From: Clostridia bacterium
Lineage (GTDB): Bacteria; Bacillota; Clostridia; Christensenellales; Aristaeellaceae
Reading direction: 5' to 3'
Assembly: GCA_017395685.1 (NCBI GenBank)
Contig: JAFQOD010000024.1
Span: forward strand, 1 to 55,725
Length of the DNA stretch: 55,725 nucleotides
Under the pieces are notes generated by a model that worked only from the letters and a program-made list of their open reading frames with translations, was not told where the DNA came from and did no database searches. This document shows, piece by piece, positions 1-7,999 of this stretch. How positions within the stretch are numbered: position 1 is the stretch's first letter; the number at the start of each line of letters is the position of its first letter. A program made the translations under genes and the position numbers.

Positions 1-58
1 CATGCCTTTGTTCGATTAGGACTACCAATTCTTCTATCTTTGTGTACTCTCTTGACAT
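1..58 (-). CDS. IS3-family transposase OrfA, N-terminal fragment (runs off window)
   Basis: Only the first 19 codons are in the window. They read MSREYTKIEELVVLIEQRH and start at an ATG (58-56) preceded by AGGAGGTGTTTTAC, a strong ribosome site. A short charged N-terminus of this kind is typical of the helix-turn-helix OrfA subunit of IS3/IS150-type transposases, which binds the element ends and is completed by frameshifting into the DDE-domain OrfB. The rest lies outside the window. An IS-like terminus lies just upstream (115-139), which supports the call. Identification from so few residues is inference. Confidence 0.55.
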   Translation of the reverse strand, partial: MSREYTKIEELVVLIEQRH

Positions 59-114
59 GTAAAACACCTCCTGGCGTAGTTTCCATTCTACAACAGGAGG
101 CGTCTTTTTTCTAT

Positions 115-139
115 TGTCCGTTATTCAGGGAACAGTCCA
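115..139 (-). mobile_element. Terminal inverted repeat of the IS3-type element
   Basis: Read on the minus strand the sequence starts TGGACTGTTCCC and ends ATAACGGACA. That matches the TG(T/G)ACTGTxCCC...ACGGACA style of IS3-group termini, and it lies about 57 bp before the transposase start as expected. The element therefore occupies 1-139, and chromosomal sequence begins near 140. The other end is outside the window, so the target duplication cannot be checked. Confidence 0.55.
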
Positions 140-188
140 TTGCAGTAAGGGGGCTTGCTTTTTCTATTCATTGCGACACTGCCGGGGA

Positions 189-542
189 TCATTTATTTCT
201 TCCGGATAAAAGATACTCCAGCGCACGCTGGTGATGAGGCTGGCCGCCAATCCAGGCAAGATAATGGGCGCAGGGAAAATCGGCACACAGGCCGCAGCTT
301 TCAATGCCCTTTTCCTCACAGCAATCCCGAAGACGGCATTCCCCGCACCAGTGGGCGCCGCCCTTTTGCCAGCAGCCCCGGCAAAGAGGCGCCTTTTCCT
401 GCACAGCTTCCGCTTCATCCTCCGGCCCGATGATTCCCCGGGCCCGCAGCAGGGGCACCAAGGCCTCCGCCGCCGCTCTTTGCTCCGCTTTACATAGATT
501 GCACTTGTTGCAATCCAGCCCGCAGGCAGCCTCCTTCAGCAT
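189..542 (-). CDS. DUF3795-like cysteine-rich protein
   Basis: A 117-residue protein with about a dozen cysteines in CGLDCNKCNLC, CRGCW, CGECRLRDCC and CGLCADFPC groups. This is the pattern of the DUF3795 family of small, probably metal-binding cytosolic proteins of unknown function. The start at 542 is chosen over an in-frame ATG ten codons upstream because AGGAGG (549-554) lies six bases before it. It follows transketolase on the same strand, with a terminator hairpin (568-595) between them and no room for a separate promoter. It is therefore probably expressed by read-through. The role is unknown. Confidence 0.7.
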   Translation of the reverse strand: MLKEAACGLDCNKCNLCKAEQRAAAEALVPLLRARGIIGPEDEAEAVQEKAPLCRGCWQKGGAHWCGECRLRDCCEEKGIESCGLCADFPCAHYLAWIGGQPHHQRALEYLLSGRNK

Positions 543-567
543 GCTTTTCCTCCTGTACATACGAAAA

Positions 568-595
568 GGCATTCCACCCCGAAAGATGGAATGCC
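568..595 (-). terminator. Intrinsic terminator after transketolase
   Basis: Nine-base arms GGCATTCCA / TGGAATGCC surround a ten-base loop and are followed on the minus strand by CTTTTCG. It lies 16 bases past the transketolase stop and 14 bases before the ribosome site of the DUF3795 gene, so it may act as an attenuator within the operon. Confidence 0.7.
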
Positions 596-610
596 TGTTT
601 TTCTATCGGA

Positions 611-2587
611 TTACTTGCCCACAACTTCCTTGGCGGCCTTCACCACATTTTCCACGGTGAAGCCGAATTCCTTGAACAGGGTGGCTGCGGGGGCAGAAGC
701 GCCGTAATGGTCAATGCCCAGGGCCTTGCCATCCAGGCCGACGAAGCGATACCAGGGCATGGTGACGCCCGCTTCCATGGATACACGGTTGCGGATGGCG
801 GCGGGGATGACGCTTTCCTGATATTCCTTATCCTGCTTGAGGAACAGTTCCATGCAGGGCATAGAGATGACCCGGGCGTCGATGCCGTCCTTCTTCAGTT
901 CTTCCTGGGCGCCCATCACCTGCTCCACTTCGGAGCCGGATGCCATCAGCAGCACATCGGGGGTTTCCTTTTCGCTGTCGGAAAGGATGTAGCCGCCCTT
1001 CATGGCCTGGCAGGAGCTGTTTTCATACTGGGGCAGATTCTGGCGGGTGAGCACCAGGCAGGTGGGCAGGCCGGAGGTGAGGGCGGTGAGCCAGGCGGCG
1101 GTGGTTTCCTTGCCATCGGCAGGGCGGATCACCAGCATATCGGGGGTGGCGCGCAGGGCGGTCAGATGCTCAATGGGCTCATGGGTGGCGCCGTCTTCGC
1201 CAACGCCGATGGAGTCATGGGTGAGCACGTAGGTAACGGGCAGCTTCATGATGGCACTCATGCGCATGGCATGCTTCATATAATCGCTGAATACGAAGAA
1301 GGTGCCGCAGAAGACGCGCAGGCCACCATGGAGGGCGATGGCATTGCAGATGGCTGCCATGGCATGCTCACGCACGCCAAAGTGCAGGTTGCGGCCGGCA
1401 CGGTTTTCGGCGCTGTAATCGCCGCCGTCCTTGATGTTGGTCTTGTTGGAGGGGGCCAGGTCGGCGCTGCCGCCTACCAGGTTGGGCAGCAGCTTGGCCA
1501 GCTTGTTGATCATCACGCCGGAGGTATTGCGGGTGGCGTCCTTCTTTTCCCACTGCCACAGATCGTCATTCATCATCACGTCGTCAGGCAGCTCTTCGCT
1601 GTGCCAATTTTCCCATTCTTCAGCCAGTTCGGGATATTCCTTGGCATAGGCGGCAAAGAGGGCATTCCATTCTTCTTCGGCCTTTTCGTTCTTTGCCATC
1701 TGGGCCTTGCAATGCTCGTACACTTCGGGCAGCACGCAGAAGGCATCCTGGGGCATGCCCAGATTTTCCTTGGTGGCGGCCAGGTTATCCACGCCCAGGG
1801 GTTCACCGTGGGCAGAGGCCTTGCCTTCCTTGGCGGGGCAGCCGAAGCCGATCTTGGTGGGGCACACGATCAGGGTGGGCCGTTCATCCTTCTTGGCTTC
1901 TTCGATGGCGGCGCAGATGGCAGCAACATCATTGCCGTCGGAAAGCCGGATCACCTGCCAGCCATAGGCCTGGAAGCGATCGCCCACATTTTCGGTGAAA
2001 GCGATATCGGTATCGCCTTCGATGGAAATTTCGTTATCATCATAGAGCAGGGTCAACTTGCCCAGCTTCAGGGTGCCGGCCAGGGAGGCGGCTTCGCTGG
2101 CGATGCCTTCCATCATGCAGCCGTCGCCGCAGAAAGCATATACCCGATGATCCACCACGGGGAAGCCGGGGCGGTTGAAATGGGCGGCCATCATGGTTTC
2201 GGCAATGGCAAAGCCCACGGCGTTGGCCACGCCCTGGCCCAGGGGGCCGGTGGTGGTTTCAATGCCCACGGTATGGCGATATTCGGGATGACCGGGGGTC
2301 TTGCTGCCCCACTGACGGAAAGCCTTCAGATCATCCATTTCCAGGCCGTAGCCGGTAAGATGCAGCATGGTATACATCAGCGCACTGGCATGACCGGAGG
2401 AAAGAACAAAACGGTCACGATCCTTCCAGGCGGGATTCTTGGGATTGTGCTTCATGGCTTCCATCCACACGGCATAAGCCATGGGGGCCATGCCCATGGG
2501 GGCGCCGGGATGGCCGCTGTTGGCCTTCTGAACGGTATCGGCAGCCAGGGTGCGGATGTTATTGATGGTCTTCATCTGGATATCCAT
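611..2587 (-). CDS. tkt: Transketolase
   Basis: A full-length 658-residue transketolase. This thiamine-diphosphate enzyme moves two-carbon ketol units between sugar phosphates in the non-oxidative pentose phosphate pathway. Visible family marks are the N-terminal SGHPGAPMGMAPMAY, the cofactor/metal motif GDGCMMEGIASEAASLAG with the following Asn, the HDSIGVGEDGATHEP loop of the pyrimidine domain, and REHAM with the catalytic Glu. The start has GGAGG eight bases upstream. The gene begins five bases after the phosphohexomutase stop, so the two are co-transcribed, linking hexose-phosphate interconversion with pentose metabolism. Confidence 0.97.
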   Translation of the reverse strand: MDIQMKTINNIRTLAADTVQKANSGHPGAPMGMAPMAYAVWMEAMKHNPKNPAWKDRDRFVLSSGHASALMYTMLHLTGYGLEMDDLKAFRQWGSKTPGHPEYRHTVGIETTTGPLGQGVANAVGFAIAETMMAAHFNRPGFPVVDHRVYAFCGDGCMMEGIASEAASLAGTLKLGKLTLLYDDNEISIEGDTDIAFTENVGDRFQAYGWQVIRLSDGNDVAAICAAIEEAKKDERPTLIVCPTKIGFGCPAKEGKASAHGEPLGVDNLAATKENLGMPQDAFCVLPEVYEHCKAQMAKNEKAEEEWNALFAAYAKEYPELAEEWENWHSEELPDDVMMNDDLWQWEKKDATRNTSGVMINKLAKLLPNLVGGSADLAPSNKTNIKDGGDYSAENRAGRNLHFGVREHAMAAICNAIALHGGLRVFCGTFFVFSDYMKHAMRMSAIMKLPVTYVLTHDSIGVGEDGATHEPIEHLTALRATPDMLVIRPADGKETTAAWLTALTSGLPTCLVLTRQNLPQYENSSCQAMKGGYILSDSEKETPDVLLMASGSEVEQVMGAQEELKKDGIDARVISMPCMELFLKQDKEYQESVIPAAIRNRVSMEAGVTMPWYRFVGLDGKALGIDHYGASAPAATLFKEFGFTVENVVKAAKEVVGK

Positions 2588-2592
2588 GGTAT

Positions 2593-4104
2593 TTATTCCT
2601 CCCCTTGATTGATAAATTGGGTTAATTTACTGAAATCAATGCCTTCCACCGGGGCAAGCACCTGATAGAGGGCCGCGGCCATCTGCCTGACGCCGCCCTT
2701 CACATCGCTTTCCAGATTGAGGGGCAGCACCGGATCATGCACGGAAAGGCGCAGCAGGAACCAGCCGTTATCCATTTCCCCATCCAGATCAAAGCTGATG
2801 CGCACGCCCTCCCGGTTATCGGGGGCGATATGCCAGCCGGGGGTGAAGGCGGCGTGATCCATCACCTTTTCGATGGCGGCACGGCCGGCGGCACGGAAAT
2901 CCTCCGCCTCGATGGTCAGGCGGATTTCGGCGCTTTCCATGGGTTCCTTCAGATCGGCGATCAGGGAGGAAAGCTCCTTCCCTTCCTGCTTGAGCTTCAT
3001 GGCTTCGCAGATCAGCACCGTCACCAGATACATCCCGTCATCCAGGAAATGATTTTCCCGCAGGGCGGCATGGCCGCTGGTTTCGATGGCCAGGGGGCAA
3101 TCGATGCCCGCTTCATTGAGGCGGATGGCCTCGTCAATTACATTGCGGTAGCCCCGCTTGTAGCGGTAATGCTCCCCGCCCCATTCCTGAATGAACCGGG
3201 CCAGGCCGGAGGAAGTGACCGAATCGGTAACGATGGTGCGGCCCGGCTTCTGATCCAGCAGGATGGCGGAAATCAGGGCGATCAGACGGTTGCGGTTGAT
3301 TTCCCGGCCCTTATGATCCACGATGGCGGCCCGGTCGCAGTCGGCGTCAAAAATCACGCCCAGATCGGCCCCGGCGGCCTTGACGGCGGCGCTGATGGAG
3401 GCCATGGCCTCCTCATCCTCCGGATTGGGGATGTGGTTGGGGAAGCTGCCATCCGGCTCCAGGAACTGGCTGCCCTCTACCCAGGCGCCCAGTTCTTCCA
3501 TCAGATTGGCATAAAAGCCGCCGGCGCCGTTGCCGGCATCCACCACCACATGCAGGCCCAGCAAAGGCTTTTGCACATCGGTATCCAGGCCTTTGCGCAC
3601 CCGTTCCTTCAGCTGCTCGCAGTAAACGGGCAAAAATTCCCGCTTCTGAATGGGAATGCCGCCCTGATTGAGGGGCAGATCGCTTTCGGCGATGGTGAGG
3701 ATGGCATCAAGATCCTTGCTGCTGATGCCCCCCTCCTTCACGAAAAACTTCATACCGTTGCGGTCAGAGGGATGATGGCTGGCAGTGATCATGATGGCCC
3801 CGTCGCAGGCATAGCCCTCGGTGATCAGGCTCATATACATGGCGGGGGTGGTGCACATATCATAGCATTCGGCCTGGCCGCCGGCCAGCCTGCAGCCATC
3901 GGCCGCCGCTTCCATCAGCATTTTGCCAGTGAGGCGGGAATCCCTGCCCAGAGCGATGCGGGGCTGCTGGATCCCTTTTTCATGCAGCCAGTGGGTGAAG
4001 GCACCGGCAATGCGGGACGCCGCATCCTGGGTCAGTTGCACGTTTTCACCCATGGCCCTGCCGCGGACGTCGGTGCCGCTTTTCAGCGTACGGAAATTCA
4101 TCAT
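2593..4104 (-). CDS. Phosphomannomutase / phosphoglucomutase family protein
   Basis: A 503-residue alpha-D-phosphohexomutase. The phosphoserine loop is TASHHPSDRNGMKFF, the Mg-binding loop is DADCDRAAIVD, the sugar-specificity loop is ETSGHAAL, and a C-terminal phosphate-binding domain follows. These enzymes interconvert hexose 1- and 6-phosphates for polysaccharide or glycolytic use; sequence alone does not separate mannose from glucose. The start ATG overlaps the stop of the upstream DUF2461 gene (ATGA), with GGGAGG six bases before it, so translation is coupled. A second ATG follows directly and could also be used. Confidence 0.93.
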   Translation of the reverse strand: MMNFRTLKSGTDVRGRAMGENVQLTQDAASRIAGAFTHWLHEKGIQQPRIALGRDSRLTGKMLMEAAADGCRLAGGQAECYDMCTTPAMYMSLITEGYACDGAIMITASHHPSDRNGMKFFVKEGGISSKDLDAILTIAESDLPLNQGGIPIQKREFLPVYCEQLKERVRKGLDTDVQKPLLGLHVVVDAGNGAGGFYANLMEELGAWVEGSQFLEPDGSFPNHIPNPEDEEAMASISAAVKAAGADLGVIFDADCDRAAIVDHKGREINRNRLIALISAILLDQKPGRTIVTDSVTSSGLARFIQEWGGEHYRYKRGYRNVIDEAIRLNEAGIDCPLAIETSGHAALRENHFLDDGMYLVTVLICEAMKLKQEGKELSSLIADLKEPMESAEIRLTIEAEDFRAAGRAAIEKVMDHAAFTPGWHIAPDNREGVRISFDLDGEMDNGWFLLRLSVHDPVLPLNLESDVKGGVRQMAAALYQVLAPVEGIDFSKLTQFINQGEE

Positions 4105-4805
4105 ATTGATCCTCCCTGATCATCCAGTTGGTTCATTGCCTCTTCCGCACAGCCGCGGAAGATATGATACAGTGGGGCAAGGGCCATGAAATCCCTGGCC
4201 ACACGCTCCACAAGATCGGACTGATGCATGGTATGCAGCGGAATATCCATTTTTTCCGCATACACTTCCCTTTTCACGTACCAGGGGCCCAGGGCCTCCG
4301 GCAGCCCTTCCGGCGGGCGCATTTTCTTCCATTCCCGGCCGCTGAGGGCAAAGCCCCTCTCCCGAAGGATGGGCAGTATCCTGAGATAATCATCAGGATG
4401 GGCGGCCATACGGCGGCGCATGGCATCCATCATTTCCCGGTTTTCCCCCCATACCCCCAAGCCCCAGACGATATGCTCCGGGGAAATTTCGAACCAGTAG
4501 AAGGGGATGCCGTCCTTGCCCATGGCCGCCTGCCGGAATGCCACCCACAGATGATCCCGATAGGGGGATTTATCATGGGAAAAGCGGGTATCCCGGTTGA
4601 TGCGGGAAAGGCATTTGGCGGGCCTCACCTCCATATCCGGATCAATTTCCAGCATATGGGGGGCCATGGCCTCAATGAAAGCATAGAAAGGGGACCGCAC
4701 ATCCTGATAATAGCGTTCCCGGTTGGCATCCATGAACGCCTTGTTGTTATGAAAGCGCAGATCCAGAAAGAAATGAATCATTTCTTTTCCAAAACCATGA
4801 AACAC
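4101..4805 (-). CDS. DUF2461 domain protein
   Basis: First gene of the minus-strand carbohydrate operon. The N-terminal pattern FLDLRFHNNKAFMDANRERY followed by SRINRDTRFSHDKSPYRDHLW is diagnostic of DUF2461, an uncharacterised cytosolic family of about 220-230 residues. I place the start at a GTG (4805) because AAGGAGG lies seven bases upstream; the resulting 234 residues fit the family. An earlier in-frame GTG at 4832 would bury that ribosome site. Its tight coupling to the sugar mutase suggests a link to carbohydrate metabolism, which is inference. Confidence 0.85.
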   Translation of the reverse strand: MFHGFGKEMIHFFLDLRFHNNKAFMDANRERYYQDVRSPFYAFIEAMAPHMLEIDPDMEVRPAKCLSRINRDTRFSHDKSPYRDHLWVAFRQAAMGKDGIPFYWFEISPEHIVWGLGVWGENREMMDAMRRRMAAHPDDYLRILPILRERGFALSGREWKKMRPPEGLPEALGPWYVKREVYAEKMDIPLHTMHQSDLVERVARDFMALAPLYHIFRGCAEEAMNQLDDQGGSI

Positions 4806-4945
4806 AAAAGGGCCTCCTTGACCTATTTTCACGCATCTATTATAAACGAAAATCCTGTTTTATTCAACCCAGTTTCCTGGAAAATAGCCCATATTCATCA
4901 CGAAATCCTTGGAACAGCCCTCTTCCTTTTCCTGATATTTCCAGC

Positions 4946-4974
4946 TTTTCACAGGGCATTCCGTATGCTATAAT
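4946..4974 (+). promoter_or_regulatory. Sigma-A promoter of the XRE-TPR gene
   Basis: TTTTCA, a 17-base spacer, then TATAAT (4969-4974), with TGC just before the -10. It lies 26 bases upstream of the ATG at 5001. Confidence 0.65.
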
Positions 4975-5000
4975 GGCTGCATACAAAGGAGGGATTGAGG

Positions 5001-6125
5001 ATGCATTATCCCGGCATGCTGATTTATCAGGAAAGAATCCGCCGCAACTGGAGCCAGCAGGGCCTGTGCAAGGGCATCTGCACGGTGAGCTATCTTTCCA
5101 AGATCGAAAACGGCAAAACCGATCCCTCCGATGAAATTCTCCGTCTTCTGCTGGAGCGGCTGGAGCTTTCTGTCAGCCCCGCCCTGGAGGAGGAGGCCCG
5201 GCTCCTTTCCGAAAATGCCTGGGAATACCTGCTCACTGATCATACCCAGGCCCTGCACACCTGCATGGAAGGGCATCCTGAGGAGATATACCGGGCCACC
5301 CGGCATGGGCTGGATCTGCTGCTGCTGCGGCAGTTTACCGGCCCCTTTCAGCCCCTGCCCTCTGAATTGGAGGCCTGTATGGATCAAAAGCAATTGGCGC
5401 TGCAGCGCATCCTGCAGGATCGATGCGAGGAGGCCATCATCCTCTTCCCCCATGCCTACTGCTATTACTGGGCGGGGATGGACGCCTACAAAAAGGGCAG
5501 CTATGTAGCCGCCCTGGAGCATCTGCAGACCTGCTATGATCTGGCCGCCCGGATGGGGGCAGCCCATCTGATGCTGCACAGCCGGGCCAGCATGGGCAAT
5601 TGTTCCTGCAATCAGGGCCATCTGGAGCCCATGGAGCGGCATTATCAGGCCGCCCGGCGGCTGGCCCTGGCCCTGAATGAGGATGCCATCATCGCCGCCA
5701 TCGATTATAATACCGCCTCCGTTCAATTGGAAAAGGGACAGTATGAAACGGCCTATCAATATTTCTGCTCCGCCGGGGATGAAAGCATGATGCATCTGCA
5801 TAAGCTGGCCATCTGCTGTGAAAAGCTGGGGAAAACCGAGGAGGCCCTCGCCGCCCTGGAAAAGGCCGATGCCATGGAATCGGAATCGCCCCCCACCGAT
5901 CTGGCCCGGATGATGTGCCGCCTGGTTTTATACCGGCTGCGCCATCCCGATTATCTGAAGGAAGAGGAGTATGGGGAATTGCTGCTTTCCTGCTTTCAGC
6001 GGCTGAAGGAGGAAATGCCCATGGGCTTTGCATCCTTCCATCTGCCCTGGGTGCAGGAATGGTATGCCGCCGGCCGCCAATACAAGAAGGCGTTTGAGCT
6101 TTTATCGGATTTTCTCAACATATAG
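5001..6125 (+). CDS. XRE-type regulator with TPR repeats
   Basis: A 374-residue protein. Residues about 6-58 form a Cro/C1-type helix-turn-helix (RIRRNWSQQGLCKG...VSYLSKIENGKTDPS). The rest is all-helical with TPR-like units around residues 150-370, such as the KGSYVAALEHLQTCYDLAARMG and KLGKTEEALAALEKADAM regions. This is the layout of the PlcR/Rgg-like family, whose TPR part often senses a peptide; no peptide gene is visible here. The start at 5001 is supported by AAAGGAGGG seven bases upstream. An MFS gene lies 103 bases downstream on the same strand and is a possible target. Confidence 0.85.
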   Translation: MHYPGMLIYQERIRRNWSQQGLCKGICTVSYLSKIENGKTDPSDEILRLLLERLELSVSPALEEEARLLSENAWEYLLTDHTQALHTCMEGHPEEIYRATRHGLDLLLLRQFTGPFQPLPSELEACMDQKQLALQRILQDRCEEAIILFPHAYCYYWAGMDAYKKGSYVAALEHLQTCYDLAARMGAAHLMLHSRASMGNCSCNQGHLEPMERHYQAARRLALALNEDAIIAAIDYNTASVQLEKGQYETAYQYFCSAGDESMMHLHKLAICCEKLGKTEEALAALEKADAMESESPPTDLARMMCRLVLYRLRHPDYLKEEEYGELLLSCFQRLKEEMPMGFASFHLPWVQEWYAAGRQYKKAFELLSDFLNI

Positions 6126-6141
6126 GGTTTAACGCCCGTTT

Positions 6142-6182
6142 ATCCTGCATATTTGCGATTTGTTTTCCCAAATATGCAGGAT
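6142..6182 (+). terminator. 14-bp perfect inverted repeat between regulator and MFS gene
   Basis: Arms ATCCTGCATATTTG (6142-6155) and CAAATATGCAGGAT (6169-6182) surround a 13-base loop, 16 bases after the regulator stop. The T-tract after it is weak (TTATTTTG). The right arm abuts the -35 of the next gene's promoter, so it could be a terminator or an operator. Confidence 0.6.
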
Positions 6183-6210
6183 TTATTTTGCTTAAAATTG
6201 CTGCTATAAT
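6182..6210 (+). promoter_or_regulatory. Promoter of the MFS gene
   Basis: TTTATT, a 17-base spacer, then TATAAT (6205-6210) with TGC before it. It starts exactly at the end of the inverted repeat 6142-6182. Confidence 0.55.
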
Positions 6211-6228
6211 GATTGTGAGGTGATTGAA

Positions 6229-7476
6229 ATGAGCAAAAGCAAAGGGCCCCGGCTGTGGACGAAGAATTTTTCCCTGATTACCCTGGCCACTGCCCTGGGG
6301 GCCATGGGCGGCATCGCCGGGGGCTTTGCCCTATCCTTTTTCGTATTCGATGAAACGGGCAGCACCCTGGCCTCCGCCCTGATATTGGCCATCCAGGTGA
6401 TCCCCTATGTGCTCATTCCCCTCTTTGTGGCGCCTATCATGGATCGGCTGCCCCGGAAAACCTTTCTGGTATGCGGCGATATCGCAAACGGCGTGATGTA
6501 TACCGCCCTGGGGCTGTATCTATGCTTCTTTCAGCTGCCGTATATCGGGTATCTCTGCCTGTCCCTCCTGCTTTCCTGCCTGGGGGCCATCGATTCCCTG
6601 GCCTACAACAGCCTCTATCCCCTGCTGATCCCTGAAAACGCAGAGCAGAAGGGCTATGCCGTTGCCTCCATGCTCTATCCGGTGCTGCAGGTGATCATGG
6701 CGCCCCTGGCTGCGGTGCTGCTGGATACCCTGGGGGTGGCATGGCTGCTGATGATGCAGGGGGGCATGTGCATCCTGGCCGCCGTAACGGAAAGCTTCAT
6801 TCGGGTGAAGGAGGAAAAGCGGGGGCTGGAAAAGGGCTATTCCATCACCCTGTGGGCCCAGGATATCAAAGAAGGGCTGCAATACTTAAAAAAGGAGAAG
6901 GGCCTGCGCTCCATCTTTTCTTATATGTCAGTAAGCAACGGCGTGGCCCAGGGCTATTCCCCCATTCTGGTGGCCTTTTTCCGCACAGCGCCGGGGCTTT
7001 CCGCCGCCCTGTATGCCTTCTTTTCCGTGGCGGAATTCGCCGGCCGTACTTTAGGCAGCCTGCTGCAATACCGGATCAAAATCCCCAGCCGGAAGAAATA
7101 TTCCATTGTCTTTGGCATCTATACCATCTATGAAATCATGGATATGTGCCTGCTGTGGATCCCCTATCCTTTGATGCTGGTCAACCGGGGCATCTGCGGC
7201 TTTCTGGGCAATAACAGCGCCATTCTGCGCAATGCGGCGGTGCAGCGCTACATCCCCGATCATTTGCGATCCCGGGTGAATGCATTCAACGAAATGATGA
7301 TCATGGCCGCAGGATGCCTGCTGTCCCTGGTGATCGGGGCGCTGGGGGAAATTATGGATTACCGGCTGTGCATGTCTATCTGCGGCGGGATATCCATGCT
7401 GGGCTGCCTGCTGTTCATCTGGCTGCCCCGGAAACATGTGCGTAGAATATATGAGCAGCCCCCCGCCGCCCCGTAA
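6229..7476 (+). CDS. MFS transporter
   Basis: A 415-residue integral membrane protein with about twelve hydrophobic segments and the major-facilitator cytoplasmic loop MDRLPRKTFLVCGD after the second helix. This suggests a proton-coupled exporter or drug efflux pump; the substrate cannot be read from the sequence. The ATG at 6229 follows GAGGTG by six bases and is preferred to the GTG three codons earlier, which overlaps that ribosome site. It is preceded by an XRE-TPR regulator and its own promoter, and is followed directly by a terminator hairpin into which a repeat element appears to have inserted. Confidence 0.88.
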   Translation: MSKSKGPRLWTKNFSLITLATALGAMGGIAGGFALSFFVFDETGSTLASALILAIQVIPYVLIPLFVAPIMDRLPRKTFLVCGDIANGVMYTALGLYLCFFQLPYIGYLCLSLLLSCLGAIDSLAYNSLYPLLIPENAEQKGYAVASMLYPVLQVIMAPLAAVLLDTLGVAWLLMMQGGMCILAAVTESFIRVKEEKRGLEKGYSITLWAQDIKEGLQYLKKEKGLRSIFSYMSVSNGVAQGYSPILVAFFRTAPGLSAALYAFFSVAEFAGRTLGSLLQYRIKIPSRKKYSIVFGIYTIYEIMDMCLLWIPYPLMLVNRGICGFLGNNSAILRNAAVQRYIPDHLRSRVNAFNEMMIMAAGCLLSLVIGALGEIMDYRLCMSICGGISMLGCLLFIWLPRKHVRRIYEQPPAAP

Positions 7477-7484
7477 TAAAAAAA

Positions 7485-7976
7485 CCTTCCCCTCAAGGGA
7501 AGGCCAGACTGTCAAAAACCCCTGGGATGCGTCGAAGGGCCGCAGATCCGCGCCCTCAATAGTCGCCTTGCCCCCTGCCGGGGGCAATTCTCCTTTTCGG
7601 TCGATTCCTCCGCCTCGCTTCATCCGCCACAGGCGGCGCTTCGGCTCCGTCACCTTCGACTTTAATCCGCAGCCGGCGAGGGCCGGATCCCGCCGCTGCC
7701 AGTGGCAGAAGAAGGCGGGAGAAGGCCCAATGAGGCACAGAGTGCAGCAAGCGGTAGCGATGCTGCACGACAATGCCGAATTGCGAGGTTCAAAAGGATT
7801 TTGCTTCCTATATCAATTTACGACCGTAAAAATAGGCTTTGCAGCATTTCAATGCTGCAAAGCCATTTTTACAGTAAATGTGATGGATCGAATGAAAAAC
7901 GGATTTATCCGATTTTCATTCGCAGGTTGTCAAAAATACTTTTTTGACAACCTGACCTTCCCCTCAAGGGAAGGCC
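7485..7976. mobile_element. MITE-like repeat element flanked by duplicated terminator hairpins
   Basis: The 450-bp core (7505-7954) has imperfect terminal inverted repeats: CAGACTGTCAAAAA on the left, with TTTTTGACAACCTG on the right (12 of 14 match after reversal). Both sides carry the same 21-bp sequence, the hairpin CCTTCCC-CTCAA-GGGAAGG plus CC (7485-7505 and 7956-7976). Inside are further hairpins: 7833-7870 around GGCTTTGCAGCATT / AATGCTGCAAAGCC, one near 7890-7922, and CAGGTTGTCAAAAA / TTTTTGACAACCTG (7923-7954). No credible coding sequence is present. Parts recur at 55584-55725, so this is a dispersed repeat. It lies between the convergent MFS and TPM genes. Confidence 0.75.
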
Positions 7977-7999
7977 TTTTTATGCTTTCTGACACCCTT

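Noticed and set aside
707-2608. A 633-codon plus-strand open frame
   Set aside because: It is antisense to transketolase, which is complete with all motifs. The antisense product has Gly/His bias and no ribosome site. The same reasoning applies to 2737-4119, 8661-14564, 16661-18493, 24800-26206, 40881-45398 and 53446-55548.
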